Of a DNA stretch of 64,000 nt, positions 1-7,786 are shown in pieces (within the stretch, counting starts at the first letter, position 1; the number at the start of each line of letters is the position of its first letter). The position numbers and the translations under genes were made by a program. The stretch is from an uncultured Clostridia bacterium (GTDB lineage Bacteria > Bacillota > Clostridia > Christensenellales > Borkfalkiaceae), in assembly GCA_947624965.1 (NCBI GenBank), contig CANQMN010000009.1, positions 1-64,000 on the forward strand, read 5' to 3'. The notes below the pieces were generated by a model that was not told the origin of the DNA, did no database searches, and saw nothing but the letters and a program-made list of their open reading frames with translations.

Positions 1-208
1 TCCTATCGGACAAGAAGCCGAAAGGGTTCGGCAAATTGGGTGCGCTGCCGCAGGGAGACCCTGCTCCGCGCCGTAAAGGTTTCGTGCGATTTTTTGCTTG
101 CGAAAAAAATCGCACGAGGAAACCTTCCGCGCCGCTGTAACTTGCTCGCGCTCTTCTTCGTCCTATCTGACAAGAAGCGCGAAGTGTCGCGCAAATGGGG
201 TGCGCCCT
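1..208. repeat. Tandem pair of the ~160-bp structured repeat (inverted orientation, left copy cut by window edge)
   Basis: This stretch is the reverse complement of the repeat seen at 22866-23175. It contains GCAGGGAGACCCTGC, the long hairpin TCGTGCGATTTTTT...AAAAAATCGCACGA (here about 88-123), and two versions of a short variable hairpin: GCCGAA/TTCGGC (about 17-32) and GCGCGA/TCGCGC (about 177-192). The first copy is truncated by the start of the window. ORFs called here are low-complexity and read in several frames, so I treat the region as noncoding. Confidence 0.8.
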
Positions 209-252
209 CTCCCCGTATCCCCTCCCCGCGCAATGCGCGGGGAGGGGGATCT
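209..252. repeat. GC-rich palindrome of the CCTCCCC/GGGGAGG family
   Basis: CCTCCCCGCGCAATGCGCGGGGAGG forms a near-perfect hairpin. Similar palindromes appear near 10.9-11.2, 39.6-40.0 and 45.6 kb. It lies directly next to the structured repeat, an association also seen at 13.9 kb and 22.8 kb. Confidence 0.6.
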
Positions 253-304
253 CGTTTTTCATAAAACATGGGTCGAGGGAGTCTCATCAAAAGAGATAAA
301 ACAT

Positions 305-391
305 AAACAGCGCGGCGGGCAGAGCCCGCCGCGCTGTTTTTCATTTTTCAAAGATGGCGGGGGCTCCGCCAAAGAAAGCGGAGCCCCCGCC
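305..391 (-). terminator. Double hairpin downstream of rng
   Basis: Two strong GC hairpins lie just beyond the rng stop codon. One at 356-391 pairs GGCGGGGGCTCCGC with GCGGAGCCCCCGCC. The other at 305-340 pairs AAACAGCGCGGCGGGC with GCCCGCCGCGCTGTTT and is T-rich on the plus side. Both can end transcription; the second may also act on the plus strand. Confidence 0.6.
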
Positions 392-411
392 GTCCTCTGC
401 GTCGGTATGCG

Positions 412-1905
412 TCAGTAGAGGAGCTGCGCGTCGTCGGGGAGCGTGAGCACGGCGGCGTTGTCGCCGCGGAGGGTGTACTGCTCCTCGTGAAAGGTGCGGT
501 GCGGAATGAGATAGACCCGCTTGTCCGCCCAGCTCGTGCGCGCCTCGATGGAGAAATACCGCTCGCCGAGAATTTTTTCCATGAGGGAGCGGTTGAGCTC
601 GATGATGACGGATCGGTATCCGTTCGCGAAGCAATCGAGGATCTCGCTGCGCAACCGCATCGCCATATAGGTGTGCGAGAGGACGAACCCCTCCCGCGTA
701 CAATGGGGACATGGCTGCAACAGGAAGGACTGCAACTCGTTGTTCGTGCGCTTGCGCGTGAAGAGCGTTACGCAGAGCTCGCTCATAGGGAGCACCCTGC
801 TCTTGGCGCGGTCGAGAGAGAGCGCGTCCGCGAGCGCGGCGTTGACGGCGGCGCGGTGCTCCTCTTCCGCCATATCGATGAAGTCGACCGCGACGATGCC
901 GCCGATGTTGCGGAGGCGCACCTGCCGCGCGATCTCGCGCGCCGCCAGCAGATTGACTTCGTAGACCGTGCTTTCGAGATCCGTCTCGCCCGTGAATTTT
1001 CCCGTGTTGACGTCGATGACCGTCATCGCCTCGGTGCGGTCGATCACGAGATACGCCCCGTTTTCCAATTCCACGCGCGGTTCCGCGAGTTTGAGGATCT
1101 GCTCGCTGAGCCCGAACTGCGCGAACATTTGGCGGCGTCCCTCGTACATGACGATCTGTTTTTCGTTCAAATCGCTCCGCATGCGCGCGAGGCGGAGCAC
1201 CTTTTCATAGAGCTCCCTGTCGCCGACGTAAATTTTGTTCACGCCGCCGAGGGAATCGCGCATGACCTTGACGGGGAGATCGTATTCGCTGTAAACCGCC
1301 GTGCCGACGGGCGCGGTGCGCGCCTCCTTCAACGCGGCACGGTAGACGCGTTTGAGATATTCCGCCTCGGTGCGCAGATGCCGCTTGCTCGCCTCCTGCG
1401 CCGCCGTCCTGACGATGAACCCCTCCCCCTTTTCGCGGAACTTGTCCGCCTCTTTGAGGAGCGTTCCGCGCACGGCGTCGTCGGTGATCTTGCGGGAGAT
1501 ACCCAAAAAATCCGTTTTGGGAAGGTAGATGAGGTTTTTCCCGACGAAGGAGAGGTCGCAGGTGATCTTCGCGCCCTTGTTGCCGCGCGGCGCCTTCACG
1601 ACCTGTACGAGGATCTCGTCCCCCTCTTTGAGGCAGAGCCGTTCCCGCACGTTGCCCGCGCCGTCGTAGGTGGAAAAGAGCGCCGTGCCTTCGTCGAGGG
1701 GGAGATAGCAATTCCGCTCCATGCCGCAGGAGACGAACGCCGCCTGCATGCCCGCGACGACGTTGCACACCCTCCCCTTATAGACGTTGCCGAGCACGTT
1801 GCCGCTCGGCTCGTGCTCCACGCCCATTTCGATTATTTTCCCGTCCTCCGCATAGACGACGATCTGTTCGTTGCAGAAGCGGTCGAAAAACCATTCTCTT
1901 TTCAT
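412..1905 (-). CDS. rng: Ribonuclease G/E family endoribonuclease
   Basis: This 497-residue protein is a single-strand-specific endoribonuclease of the RNase E/G family, which cuts AU-rich sites in mRNA and rRNA precursors. The order fits the family: an N-terminal S1-like RNA-binding region (VLGNVYKGRV), the 5'-sensor region, and the DNase I-like catalytic block with VIDVNTGKFTG and GGIVAVDFIDM, whose aspartates bind Mg2+. The C-terminal CPHCTREGF is the zinc-link cysteine pair that holds the dimers together. Length matches RNase G (about 490) and there is no RNase E scaffold tail. A consensus promoter lies 37 bp upstream, so it is probably transcribed alone; double hairpins follow it. The family assignment is firm. 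Confidence 0.95.
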   Translation of the reverse strand: MKREWFFDRFCNEQIVVYAEDGKIIEMGVEHEPSGNVLGNVYKGRVCNVVAGMQAAFVSCGMERNCYLPLDEGTALFSTYDGAGNVRERLCLKEGDEILVQVVKAPRGNKGAKITCDLSFVGKNLIYLPKTDFLGISRKITDDAVRGTLLKEADKFREKGEGFIVRTAAQEASKRHLRTEAEYLKRVYRAALKEARTAPVGTAVYSEYDLPVKVMRDSLGGVNKIYVGDRELYEKVLRLARMRSDLNEKQIVMYEGRRQMFAQFGLSEQILKLAEPRVELENGAYLVIDRTEAMTVIDVNTGKFTGETDLESTVYEVNLLAAREIARQVRLRNIGGIVAVDFIDMAEEEHRAAVNAALADALSLDRAKSRVLPMSELCVTLFTRKRTNNELQSFLLQPCPHCTREGFVLSHTYMAMRLRSEILDCFANGYRSVIIELNRSLMEKILGERYFSIEARTSWADKRVYLIPHRTFHEEQYTLRGDNAAVLTLPDDAQLLY

Positions 1906-1941
1906 ACCCGTTCCCTGCCCCGCTCCGCGAGGTACGGAAAC

Positions 1942-1970
1942 ATTGTATCATAAGCGAACAAAATTTTCAA
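1942..1970 (-). promoter_or_regulatory. Sigma-A promoter of rng
   Basis: On the minus strand TTGAAA (1965-1970) is followed after 17 bp by TACAAT (1942-1947). The -35 box almost touches the spoIVFB stop codon at 1977, so rng is separated from the sporulation pair upstream. Confidence 0.75.
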
Positions 1971-1976
1971 CTGTTT

Positions 1977-2816
1977 TTAATAAATCGGCATACATTCGCG
2001 CAGCGTCCGCCCGTAATCGCCCCGCGAGACCGCCGAAAGAAATTCCTCTTCGGCGAGCTCCCCGTAAAATTTCTCCCCCTCGAAGAGGAGCAGCGTGAGG
2101 TATTTATCCTCGCGGAGAAAGCGAAGCGCATCCCGCACCGTGCAGTCGGCAGAGATGGCGACGCGCATCTCCTCGACGCCCCGCGCGAAGCTCTTCGTCC
2201 GCGAAAAGGAGAGGCGGCGGTACTTTCCGCCGCCCGCCGCGCCGAACGCGAGCATGACGGAGAACGCGAGCGCCGTCCACGCGGGCGCGGTGAAACAGGA
2301 GACGACGAAATATGCCATGACCGCCGCCGCGACGGCGAAGCTCAACGAAAGGCAGATCGCGCTCGCCCGCTTTTTGCCGAGCGGCTGCAACGCGGCTTTG
2401 AGCATTCTGCCCCCGTCGAGCGGATAGGCGGGGAGCAGATTGACGAAAAAGAGGGAGAGGGAGAGATACGCCGCGGCGTCTGTGAAGGGATACGTCTCGG
2501 GAAACAGCCACCAAAGCGCGATGAAGAAGAGCGCGGTGGCGGCGTTCGCGAGGGGTCCCGCCGCCAGAACGGCGAGTTCCTGCCTCTTGGAGATGCCCGT
2601 AATATCGCCCGAGATCACCGCCCCGTACGGCATGAGGACGACGCTGTCCAGCTTGAATCCGTACCGTCTCGCGACGAAGGCGTGGGCGCATTCGTGTTCG
2701 AGCGCGGCAAGACACGCCCCCAAAAAGAGGAGAAGCTGTCCCGTGAACGCCGTCAGAACGCCGACGACGAGAAAGAGCGGATGAACGCGCAGGCGGGTCC
2801 GATCAGCTCCACGCAA
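1977..2816 (-). CDS. spoIVFB: SpoIVFB-like site-2 intramembrane metalloprotease (M50)
   Basis: This 279-residue multi-pass protein belongs to the M50 site-2 proteases. ALEHECAHA carries the HExxH zinc motif inside a membrane helix, and NLLPAYPLDGGRML supplies the third ligand (LDG motif). The fold continues with further hydrophobic segments and a C-terminal soluble part of about 70 residues that resembles a CBS-like tail. In Bacillus, SpoIVFB in the mother-cell forespore membrane cuts pro-sigma-K. The start overlaps the preceding spoIVFA gene by 14 bp, which implies coupled translation and supports the role. The substrate is inferred from the family, not seen here. Confidence 0.88.
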   Translation of the reverse strand: MRGADRTRLRVHPLFLVVGVLTAFTGQLLLFLGACLAALEHECAHAFVARRYGFKLDSVVLMPYGAVISGDITGISKRQELAVLAAGPLANAATALFFIALWWLFPETYPFTDAAAYLSLSLFFVNLLPAYPLDGGRMLKAALQPLGKKRASAICLSLSFAVAAAVMAYFVVSCFTAPAWTALAFSVMLAFGAAGGGKYRRLSFSRTKSFARGVEEMRVAISADCTVRDALRFLREDKYLTLLLFEGEKFYGELAEEEFLSAVSRGDYGRTLRECMPIY

Positions 2817-3534
2817 GCCCGTCCTCGCCGACGACGCAACAATTCAGCAGTTCGTCGCCCTCGTAGAACATCACGCGGACCTCTCTCGTCCCGTCCGAAT
2901 AGCCGAGCGCGACGTCGTGCCGCAGAACGTCCCCCTCCGCGACGAACGGATAGCGGAGCCCGCTCACGATGCTCGTGAAGGTATCCGAATGGGCGAGCTC
3001 GACGGTATAGCCGCTCTCCTCGTCCCCGTAGATCGCCGAGACCGTGCCGTCCTCGCAGGGCGCGTAGACGAAGCACTGCGCCGTGAAGGAGAGCACGCCC
3101 GTCCCCGAGACCGCGATGTTCGCGTCCTCGTCGCGCACGACGGAGGAGAGCGTGAAGTCGGAATACACCCGCGTGTCCGCGGTGGACGCCGAGCCCTGCA
3201 CGAGCCCGCGCACCCATGTGTTGATCGCGCTGTTCGTCATGAAAATGTTGGTGAGGAAGATGACGGCGCACAGCGCGCAGGCGGCGATAAATTCGCCGAG
3301 GATGAGCCGCTTGGCGAGCTTTTGCTTGCCGTTTGGCTTTACCTCGCGTTCGATCTCGCGGCTCTCCGCATAGGCGGGATCGGGCGCGGGCTCCTCCATG
3401 CGGTCGTTCACCTGCTCCACGAGTTGGTCCCGAAGGTCGGGTTCCTTCGCGCGGCGGCGGCGCTCTTTGTGCTTCACCGTTACCGTCTCCACGGGGATTT
3501 CGAGCATTTCGGCATAGTCGAGTTCTTCGTTCAT
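2803..3534 (-). CDS. spoIVFA: SpoIVFA-like regulator with degenerate M23 domain
   Basis: This 243-residue protein has a charged cytoplasmic N-terminus of about 75 residues, one membrane segment (LILGEFIAACALCAVIFL) and an outer domain that reads like an M23 (LytM) fold: GTVSAIYGDEESGY, VELAHSD and a final GD..RHDVALGYSDG. The zinc-binding HxGxD-type residues are incomplete, as in Bacillus SpoIVFA, which is not a peptidase but holds SpoIVFB inactive until the forespore signal arrives. Overlap with spoIVFB on the 3' side is the strongest support. The RBS GAGGTAA lies just before the ATG. Confidence 0.75.
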   Translation of the reverse strand: MNEELDYAEMLEIPVETVTVKHKERRRRAKEPDLRDQLVEQVNDRMEEPAPDPAYAESREIEREVKPNGKQKLAKRLILGEFIAACALCAVIFLTNIFMTNSAINTWVRGLVQGSASTADTRVYSDFTLSSVVRDEDANIAVSGTGVLSFTAQCFVYAPCEDGTVSAIYGDEESGYTVELAHSDTFTSIVSGLRYPFVAEGDVLRHDVALGYSDGTREVRVMFYEGDELLNCCVVGEDGLAWS

Positions 3535-3587
3535 AACGTTACCTCTTTTCGGAATAATTGAACGGCGGGGGTCCGCCGAACTACCAT

Positions 3588-3595
3588 AATGTATG
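3588..3595 (-). promoter_or_regulatory. Possible sigma-E-type -10 (CATACATT) of spoIVFA
   Basis: CATACATT on the minus strand matches the mother-cell sigma-E -10 consensus CATACAnT, about 54 bp before the spoIVFA start. No good -35 (KMATATT) is seen 13-15 bp upstream, so this is only suggestive. spoIVFAB is a sigma-E operon in Bacillus. Confidence 0.3.
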
Positions 3596-3618
3596 CCGAT
3601 TTTTTATCGTTTAGAAGA

Positions 3619-3650
3619 AAAAATCCCTGTCGAATGCACGCGACAGGGGG
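3619..3650 (-). terminator. Rho-independent terminator of the cysteine desulfurase gene
   Basis: On the minus strand CCCTGTCGcgtgcattCGACAGGG is followed by ATTTTTTC. It lies 40 bp beyond the stop codon. Confidence 0.75.
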
Positions 3651-3689
3651 AGAAATTCATATAATAACGGCGAGTTTGAAAAACCGCCT

Positions 3690-4781
3690 TCAAGACAGCG
3701 CGCCGATCACCGTGCGGGCGGCAAAACGCGCCTCCTCTTCCGTCGTCTCCGCGCCGAAGGAAAAGCGCACGCCCTTCTTCGCCTGCGCGGGGGAACGCCC
3801 CATCGCGAGCATGACGTGGGAAGGTTGCGCGGCGTGCGCGGAACATGCCGCTCCGCCCGAGCAGGAGATCCCTTTCAGGTCCAACACGTTCACGAGCGAG
3901 CCGCCGCCCCCCTCGAAGGTGAGATGGGAGATGTTCGGCGCGCGGTTTTCGCCGTCGATGCGGACGGCGTCCCCCAGCGCGGAGACGATCTCGCGTTCAA
4001 ATGCGTCCCGCAGGGCGGCGGTGCGGGCGCAGAACGCCTCCCGCCTTTCCTGCGCCGCGGCGAGCGCATGGGAAAATCCCACGATCCCCGCGACGTTGAG
4101 CGTTCCGCCGCGAAGAGACTGCTCCTGTTCCCCGCCCGCGATGAGCGGACGGAGCGGAACGCCCCGCTTGACGACGAGCGCGCCCACGCCCTTGGGTCCG
4201 CCCACTTTGTGCGCGGAGAGGGAGAGCGCGTCCGCATCGCGATAAATTTTTTTGAGATCTTGCGAACATGCCGCCTGCACGCAGTCCGTAAAGAACAGCG
4301 CGCCCCGCGCATGGGCGAGCGCGGAAACTTCCCCGACCGGCTGGACGCACCCCGTCTCGTTGTTGACCGCCATGAGACACACGAGCCCCGTGCGCTCCGT
4401 CGCGGCTCTTGCAAAGCGCTCCGCAGGGACAATGCCGCTCTCCGCCGCGGAGACCTTCTCTCCCCCGCCCTCGCGCAACGCGAGCGCGGAGAGAACGGCG
4501 GCATGCTCCAAGGGCGAAAGGAGCGCTTCGCCCGTTCCGAGCCCGCGCACCGCCCAATTGTCCGCCTCCGTCCCGCCCGAAGTGAAGTAGATCTCCGCGG
4601 GATCCGCGCCGATCGCGGCGGCAATGCGGTCGCGCGCCTCGGCGACCGCGTACGCCGCGCGCCGCCCGTGGGCGTGCAGGGAATCGGGGTTGCCGAACTC
4701 GCCTTTGAGGAAGGGGAGCATCGCTTCGAGCGCTTCGGGAAGCAGCGGCGCCGTCGCCGCATAGTCAAGATACACGTTCAT
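3690..4781 (-). CDS. Cysteine desulfurase (NifS/IscS family)
   Basis: This 363-residue PLP enzyme takes sulfur from cysteine as an enzyme-bound persulfide for Fe-S clusters, tRNA thiolation or cofactors. MNVYLDYAATAP is the usual N-terminus; SAHKVGGPKGVG holds the PLP lysine, and SCSGGAACS the persulfide cysteine loop. RGGTLN is also conserved. No scaffold (iscU/nifU) or thiI gene is next to it, so its sulfur acceptor is unknown. The promoter's TATAAT ends only 6 nt before the ATG, leaving no room for a Shine-Dalgarno site, so the mRNA is probably leaderless. Confidence 0.92.
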   Translation of the reverse strand: MNVYLDYAATAPLLPEALEAMLPFLKGEFGNPDSLHAHGRRAAYAVAEARDRIAAAIGADPAEIYFTSGGTEADNWAVRGLGTGEALLSPLEHAAVLSALALREGGGEKVSAAESGIVPAERFARAATERTGLVCLMAVNNETGCVQPVGEVSALAHARGALFFTDCVQAACSQDLKKIYRDADALSLSAHKVGGPKGVGALVVKRGVPLRPLIAGGEQEQSLRGGTLNVAGIVGFSHALAAAQERREAFCARTAALRDAFEREIVSALGDAVRIDGENRAPNISHLTFEGGGGSLVNVLDLKGISCSGGAACSAHAAQPSHVMLAMGRSPAQAKKGVRFSFGAETTEEEARFAARTVIGALS

Positions 4782-4787
4782 GGCTTT

Positions 4788-4816
4788 ATTATATCTCTCC
4801 CGCCCGCGAATGTCAA
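4788..4816 (-). promoter_or_regulatory. Consensus promoter giving a leaderless transcript
   Basis: TTGACA (4811-4816), a 17-bp spacer and TATAAT (4788-4793) on the minus strand form a perfect sigma-A promoter. Only 6 nt (AAAGCC) separate the -10 from the ATG at 4781, so transcription should start at or next to the start codon. Confidence 0.85.
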
Positions 4817-4863
4817 CCTCTTCCTTCCTTGCCCCTATGCGGAAAAGAAGGAAGCGCGTATAA

Positions 4864-4900
4864 GCGCCCCGCGGCTTTTGCCGCGGGGCGCGTTCGGTTT
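4864..4900. terminator. GC hairpin between convergent reading directions
   Basis: GCGCCCCGCGGC-ttttGCCGCGGGGCGC is a strong hairpin 20 bp past the stop of the kinase-like gene (4914, minus). A T-run (GGTTTTTTT) follows on the plus side and A-rich sequence precedes it. Confidence 0.6.
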
Positions 4901-4913
4901 TTTTAAGAAACTT

Positions 4914-5654
4914 TTACTGCCAGTCGCAGACGTTTACCCACTTGGAGAGGAATTCCGCCTCCTCGGGCTTGTTCTTCACGGACTGGGAAGCCGCGACGAT
5001 GGGCAGGATGCGCTGGACGTATTGCAGCGCGGTGTCCGTTTTGGAGCAGAACAGCCGCAGGTATTTTTCCGCGAGCTCGTCCTTCTTCTGCAAGCGGAAC
5101 AAGAGGTACGTGCGGGCGGCGTCCGCCGAGCCGTTGCCCTGCGTGGCGTGCGACCAGTCGATGATGTACGGCGTGCCGTTCTTCGTGATGATGACGTTGC
5201 TGGGCTGGAAATCGCCGTGGCACAGCTTTTTGTGGCGGGGCAGGCTGTCCAGCCGCACGTGCAGATCGTAGCGCACCGTCGCGGGGAACGCGCTTGCCGA
5301 AATTTTCGCGTGCATCTTGTCGCGGAGATGCCCCAAGAGGGGGACCTTCTCCTTGCTCATGCGGATCTGCAAATCGACGAAGAAATCGAGATACTCGTCC
5401 GTCTTTTCGGGATGTTTGCGCATGAGCTCTTCCAGTGTTTCGCCCTCGATGTATTCCCAGATGAGCGACCACTTGCCGTCGATGACCTCTACGCCGAGCA
5501 CCTTGGGGATATCCAGCCCCGTCTCTTCGACGCGCGCCTGATTGAGCGCCTCGTTCAAGATCCCTGCCTTGGAATAAGAGGCGTCGAACGACTTGATGAG
5601 GCGGTCTCCGTCGCGGTACAGTTTCTTGCCCGCGCTCTCGTGAATAAGTTGCAT
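4914..5654 (-). CDS. APH/choline-kinase-fold phosphotransferase
   Basis: This 246-residue protein has a compact protein-kinase-like fold of the aminoglycoside phosphotransferase/choline kinase superfamily. LCHGDFQPSNVI is the catalytic HGDxxxxN loop and YIIDWSHA the Mg2+-binding aspartate; IWEYIEGETL is the hinge. I chose MQLIHESAG as the start because GGAGG lies just upstream; the longer ORF adds 19 residues without support. The substrate cannot be told: relatives phosphorylate antibiotics, sugars, choline or homoserine. It has its own promoter and hairpins on both sides, so it is monocistronic. A resistance role should not be assumed. Confidence 0.85.
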   Translation of the reverse strand: MQLIHESAGKKLYRDGDRLIKSFDASYSKAGILNEALNQARVEETGLDIPKVLGVEVIDGKWSLIWEYIEGETLEELMRKHPEKTDEYLDFFVDLQIRMSKEKVPLLGHLRDKMHAKISASAFPATVRYDLHVRLDSLPRHKKLCHGDFQPSNVIITKNGTPYIIDWSHATQGNGSADAARTYLLFRLQKKDELAEKYLRLFCSKTDTALQYVQRILPIVAASQSVKNKPEEAEFLSKWVNVCDWQ

Positions 5655-5709
5655 AAATTTTTCCTCCCTATATCGGCGGGGATCTTTCCCGCAATGTTTT
5701 TCCGCAATC

Positions 5710-5738
5710 ATTATACCCGAAACAAAGCGATAAGTAAA
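5710..5738 (-). promoter_or_regulatory. Sigma-A promoter of the APH-like gene
   Basis: TTTACT (5733-5738), 17 bp, TATAAT (5710-5715) on the minus strand. The leader is about 50 nt and contains GGAGG before the chosen ATG. Confidence 0.75.
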
Positions 5739-5828
5739 TACTTTTTTTGAAAAATCTTATCTCTTCGCCGCGAAAAAGCGCGCAAAAAACGCGACCAAGA
5801 CGCCGCGTTTTCCGTTTCTTTCCCTATC

Positions 5829-6710
5829 TCATTCCCCGAGGACGAGGCGGAGCGCATCCAGCCGTTCGCGCAGGGCGGCAAGGCGCGCGCCGTCCTCCGT
5901 GGAGGAAAGTTTTTCGTTCTCGCTGCACAGCCGCTGTGCGACGAACAGTTTGCGGCAATATACGAAGAATACGCCCAGCGCGACGAGCGCAAGCCCGCCG
6001 CACACCGCCGCCGCGATGACGGGCGCCGAGGACCGCGTGGTATAGATGAACCCCGCCGCGATCGCGGCTCCCACGGCGAGCGCGACCCAGAGGCACAACA
6101 GCGCGGCGAACCGCACGAGGTAATAATTCCTGTTGCGGCGGAACGCCTCCCTGCGCGTCGCCTGTGCCTCCTCTACGCGGGGCGCGAGCGCGCCTTCCTC
6201 CTCCTCGCAAGCCGTACGTTCCGCGCGGAGCGCATCCCCGAACGCGCCGAGCACAAAGGCGCGCGTCGTTTCGTCCGCCTGCGAAAACTCGGTCGCGTTG
6301 CGCTCGGAGAGAAGCGGTTCCCACGCCGTAAGTTCGTGCGTGCGCGCCGACCAGAGTCCGCGGTTCGCCGCTTCGTTTTCGCGGTCGTACACCGCCGCCT
6401 GCGCGAAAAAGCCCTCCGCTTCGGCATATTCCTTGCGGGAGAGCGCCGCCTCGCCCTCGGAGACGAGCCGCGCGCACTCCGCCTTTGCCTCTTCCTCCGC
6501 GCGCTTGCGCCGTTCGAGCTCCTCCTGCAACTGGGAGGGCGTGAGCCCGACGAGGTCCTCGTCGTACTCCCCGTCCGGGAATTCGAGCACGAGCTCTTCC
6601 TCGGGCGACGGCTCGGAGACCTCGCCCTCTACGGCGTCCGTCTCCCCGTCCTGCGTGCGCTTGACGGTGATCTTGCGTTCGCTGTCTCTGTCGATGACCC
6701 TCTCTTCCAT
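5829..6710 (-). CDS. Hypothetical protein with acidic coiled-coil N-part and two membrane helices
   Basis: I do not recognise this 293-residue protein. The first 75 residues are acidic and rich in E/D (PEEELVLEFPDGEYDED). Residues 75-115 are a likely coiled coil (LQEELERRKRAEEEAK), followed by a TPR-like stretch (GEAALSRKEYAEAEGFFAQAAVYDREN). Two hydrophobic helices near residues 210-260 (LCLWVALAVGAAIAAGF and VCGGLALVALGVFFVY) form a hairpin in the membrane, and a short charged tail ends the protein. The start MEERVID was chosen over the long upstream extension, which reads through ispE in another frame. It follows ispE by 5 bp, so the two are probably co-transcribed. Confidence 0.75.
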   Translation of the reverse strand: MEERVIDRDSERKITVKRTQDGETDAVEGEVSEPSPEEELVLEFPDGEYDEDLVGLTPSQLQEELERRKRAEEEAKAECARLVSEGEAALSRKEYAEAEGFFAQAAVYDRENEAANRGLWSARTHELTAWEPLLSERNATEFSQADETTRAFVLGAFGDALRAERTACEEEEGALAPRVEEAQATRREAFRRNRNYYLVRFAALLCLWVALAVGAAIAAGFIYTTRSSAPVIAAAVCGGLALVALGVFFVYCRKLFVAQRLCSENEKLSSTEDGARLAALRERLDALRLVLGE

Positions 6711-6715
6711 GTTCC

Positions 6716-7621
6716 TTATCCTTCCCCCTCGCCGAGCGCGAAGGGACTGTGCCCCGTCCGTTCTTCGGACGAGGGCTCTATGCTCGCCGCGCACAGCGCG
6801 CGGAATTTGCCGCGATAACGGCTCTTCGCCCAATCGCAAAGTTCCTTTTCGGGAAAGAGCGCGTACGCCGCGCTTCCCGACCCCGTAATGCCCGCCGCCC
6901 ACGGAGAAAAGCTCCTCGCCTCCGCGAGCGCCGCCGCAACGTCCCCGTCGAGGGAAGCCGCCGCCTCGGCGAGATGGTTTCCGAACAGCCTCGCCGCCCA
7001 CTGAAAGTTCGCGCGAAGTTCCCCGAGCGCGCGCTCCGTACGGCATTCAAACGTATGCCCGAGCTCGTCGTAGCGGCGGTAGCACGCCGCGGACGACACG
7101 CCGCGCGGCGGACAGATGAGGAGAAAGTGGCACTTCGGGAGCCCTTCCAGCTTTTCCACGCGCTCGCCCCGCCCGCGCATGCGGGCGAACCCGCCCGTGA
7201 GCAGGTACCCCGTGTCGCTTCCGAGCTCGTCTGCGAGCGTTTTCAGGGCAACCATGTCCGAGATATCGTAGAGTTTTGCAAGCGCGCGGAGCACGCCCGC
7301 CGCGTCCGCGGAGGAGCCGCCCAAGCCGCCCCCCACGGGGATATTTTTATAGATCGCGATCTCCGCGCCCGCCGTTTGGAAGCGGGAAACGAACGCCTCC
7401 GCCGCGCGCACCGCGTTGTTCTCCTCGGGCGGGATGTTCTCGCTCCCCATGCCGTGCATCGCGACGTTTACAAGCGCGTCCCTCCGCTTCTTTGCGACGA
7501 TGCGGTCCGAAACGTTCACCGTGGTAACGAGGCTGTCTATCGTATGATAGCCGTTTTCAACGCCCGTAACGTCCAATGTGAGGTTGAGTTTCGCGTAAGC
7601 GTTGACCCTCGCCGTATTCAT
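6716..7621 (-). CDS. ispE: 4-diphosphocytidyl-2-C-methyl-D-erythritol kinase
   Basis: This 301-residue GHMP kinase phosphorylates CDP-methylerythritol in the MEP route to isoprenoids. NAYAKLNLTLDV is the typical N-terminus, PVGGGLGGSSADAAG is the ATP-binding loop, and GITGSGSAAYALF the C-terminal glycine motif. MNTARVN was chosen as start; an ATG nine bases upstream is an alternative, and no clear RBS exists for either. Near veg and a SipL-like gene, ispE keeps part of the order found near the origin of Bacillus and clostridia (veg-ispE region). The next gene begins 5 bp downstream. Confidence 0.93.
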   Translation of the reverse strand: MNTARVNAYAKLNLTLDVTGVENGYHTIDSLVTTVNVSDRIVAKKRRDALVNVAMHGMGSENIPPEENNAVRAAEAFVSRFQTAGAEIAIYKNIPVGGGLGGSSADAAGVLRALAKLYDISDMVALKTLADELGSDTGYLLTGGFARMRGRGERVEKLEGLPKCHFLLICPPRGVSSAACYRRYDELGHTFECRTERALGELRANFQWAARLFGNHLAEAAASLDGDVAAALAEARSFSPWAAGITGSGSAAYALFPEKELCDWAKSRYRGKFRALCAASIEPSSEERTGHSPFALGEGEG

Positions 7622-7726
7622 GCTTCGCATTATATCATATTTTTTTGCGCAATGCAAGGATTCCGAAGAAAATCCCGCGCCGTTCGCCGCCGCGGGCGGA
7701 AAACCGCAAAACTTTGTTCAAAACGC

Positions 7727-7757
7727 TTGACAACCGTACGGGCGAATGGAGTATAAT
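7727..7757 (+). promoter_or_regulatory. Promoter of the lipoprotein gene
   Basis: TTGACA (7727-7732) and TATAAT (7752-7757) with a 19-bp spacer, followed by AAGGAG at 7774-7779, seven bases before the ATG at 7787. The spacer is longer than ideal, but both hexamers are exact. Confidence 0.75.
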
Positions 7758-7786
7758 GGAGGAAATCACAGATAAGGAGAGAAATT

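Noticed and set aside
487-1953. 488-residue plus-strand ORF opposite rng
   Set aside because: Shadow of rng. Low-complexity Arg/Asp/Val composition, no RBS or family motif; G+C-rich codon bias makes long antisense ORFs common here.
4914-5654. Antibiotic resistance kinase
   Set aside because: Only the general APH fold is seen; substrate residues cannot be assigned and no mobile context exists.
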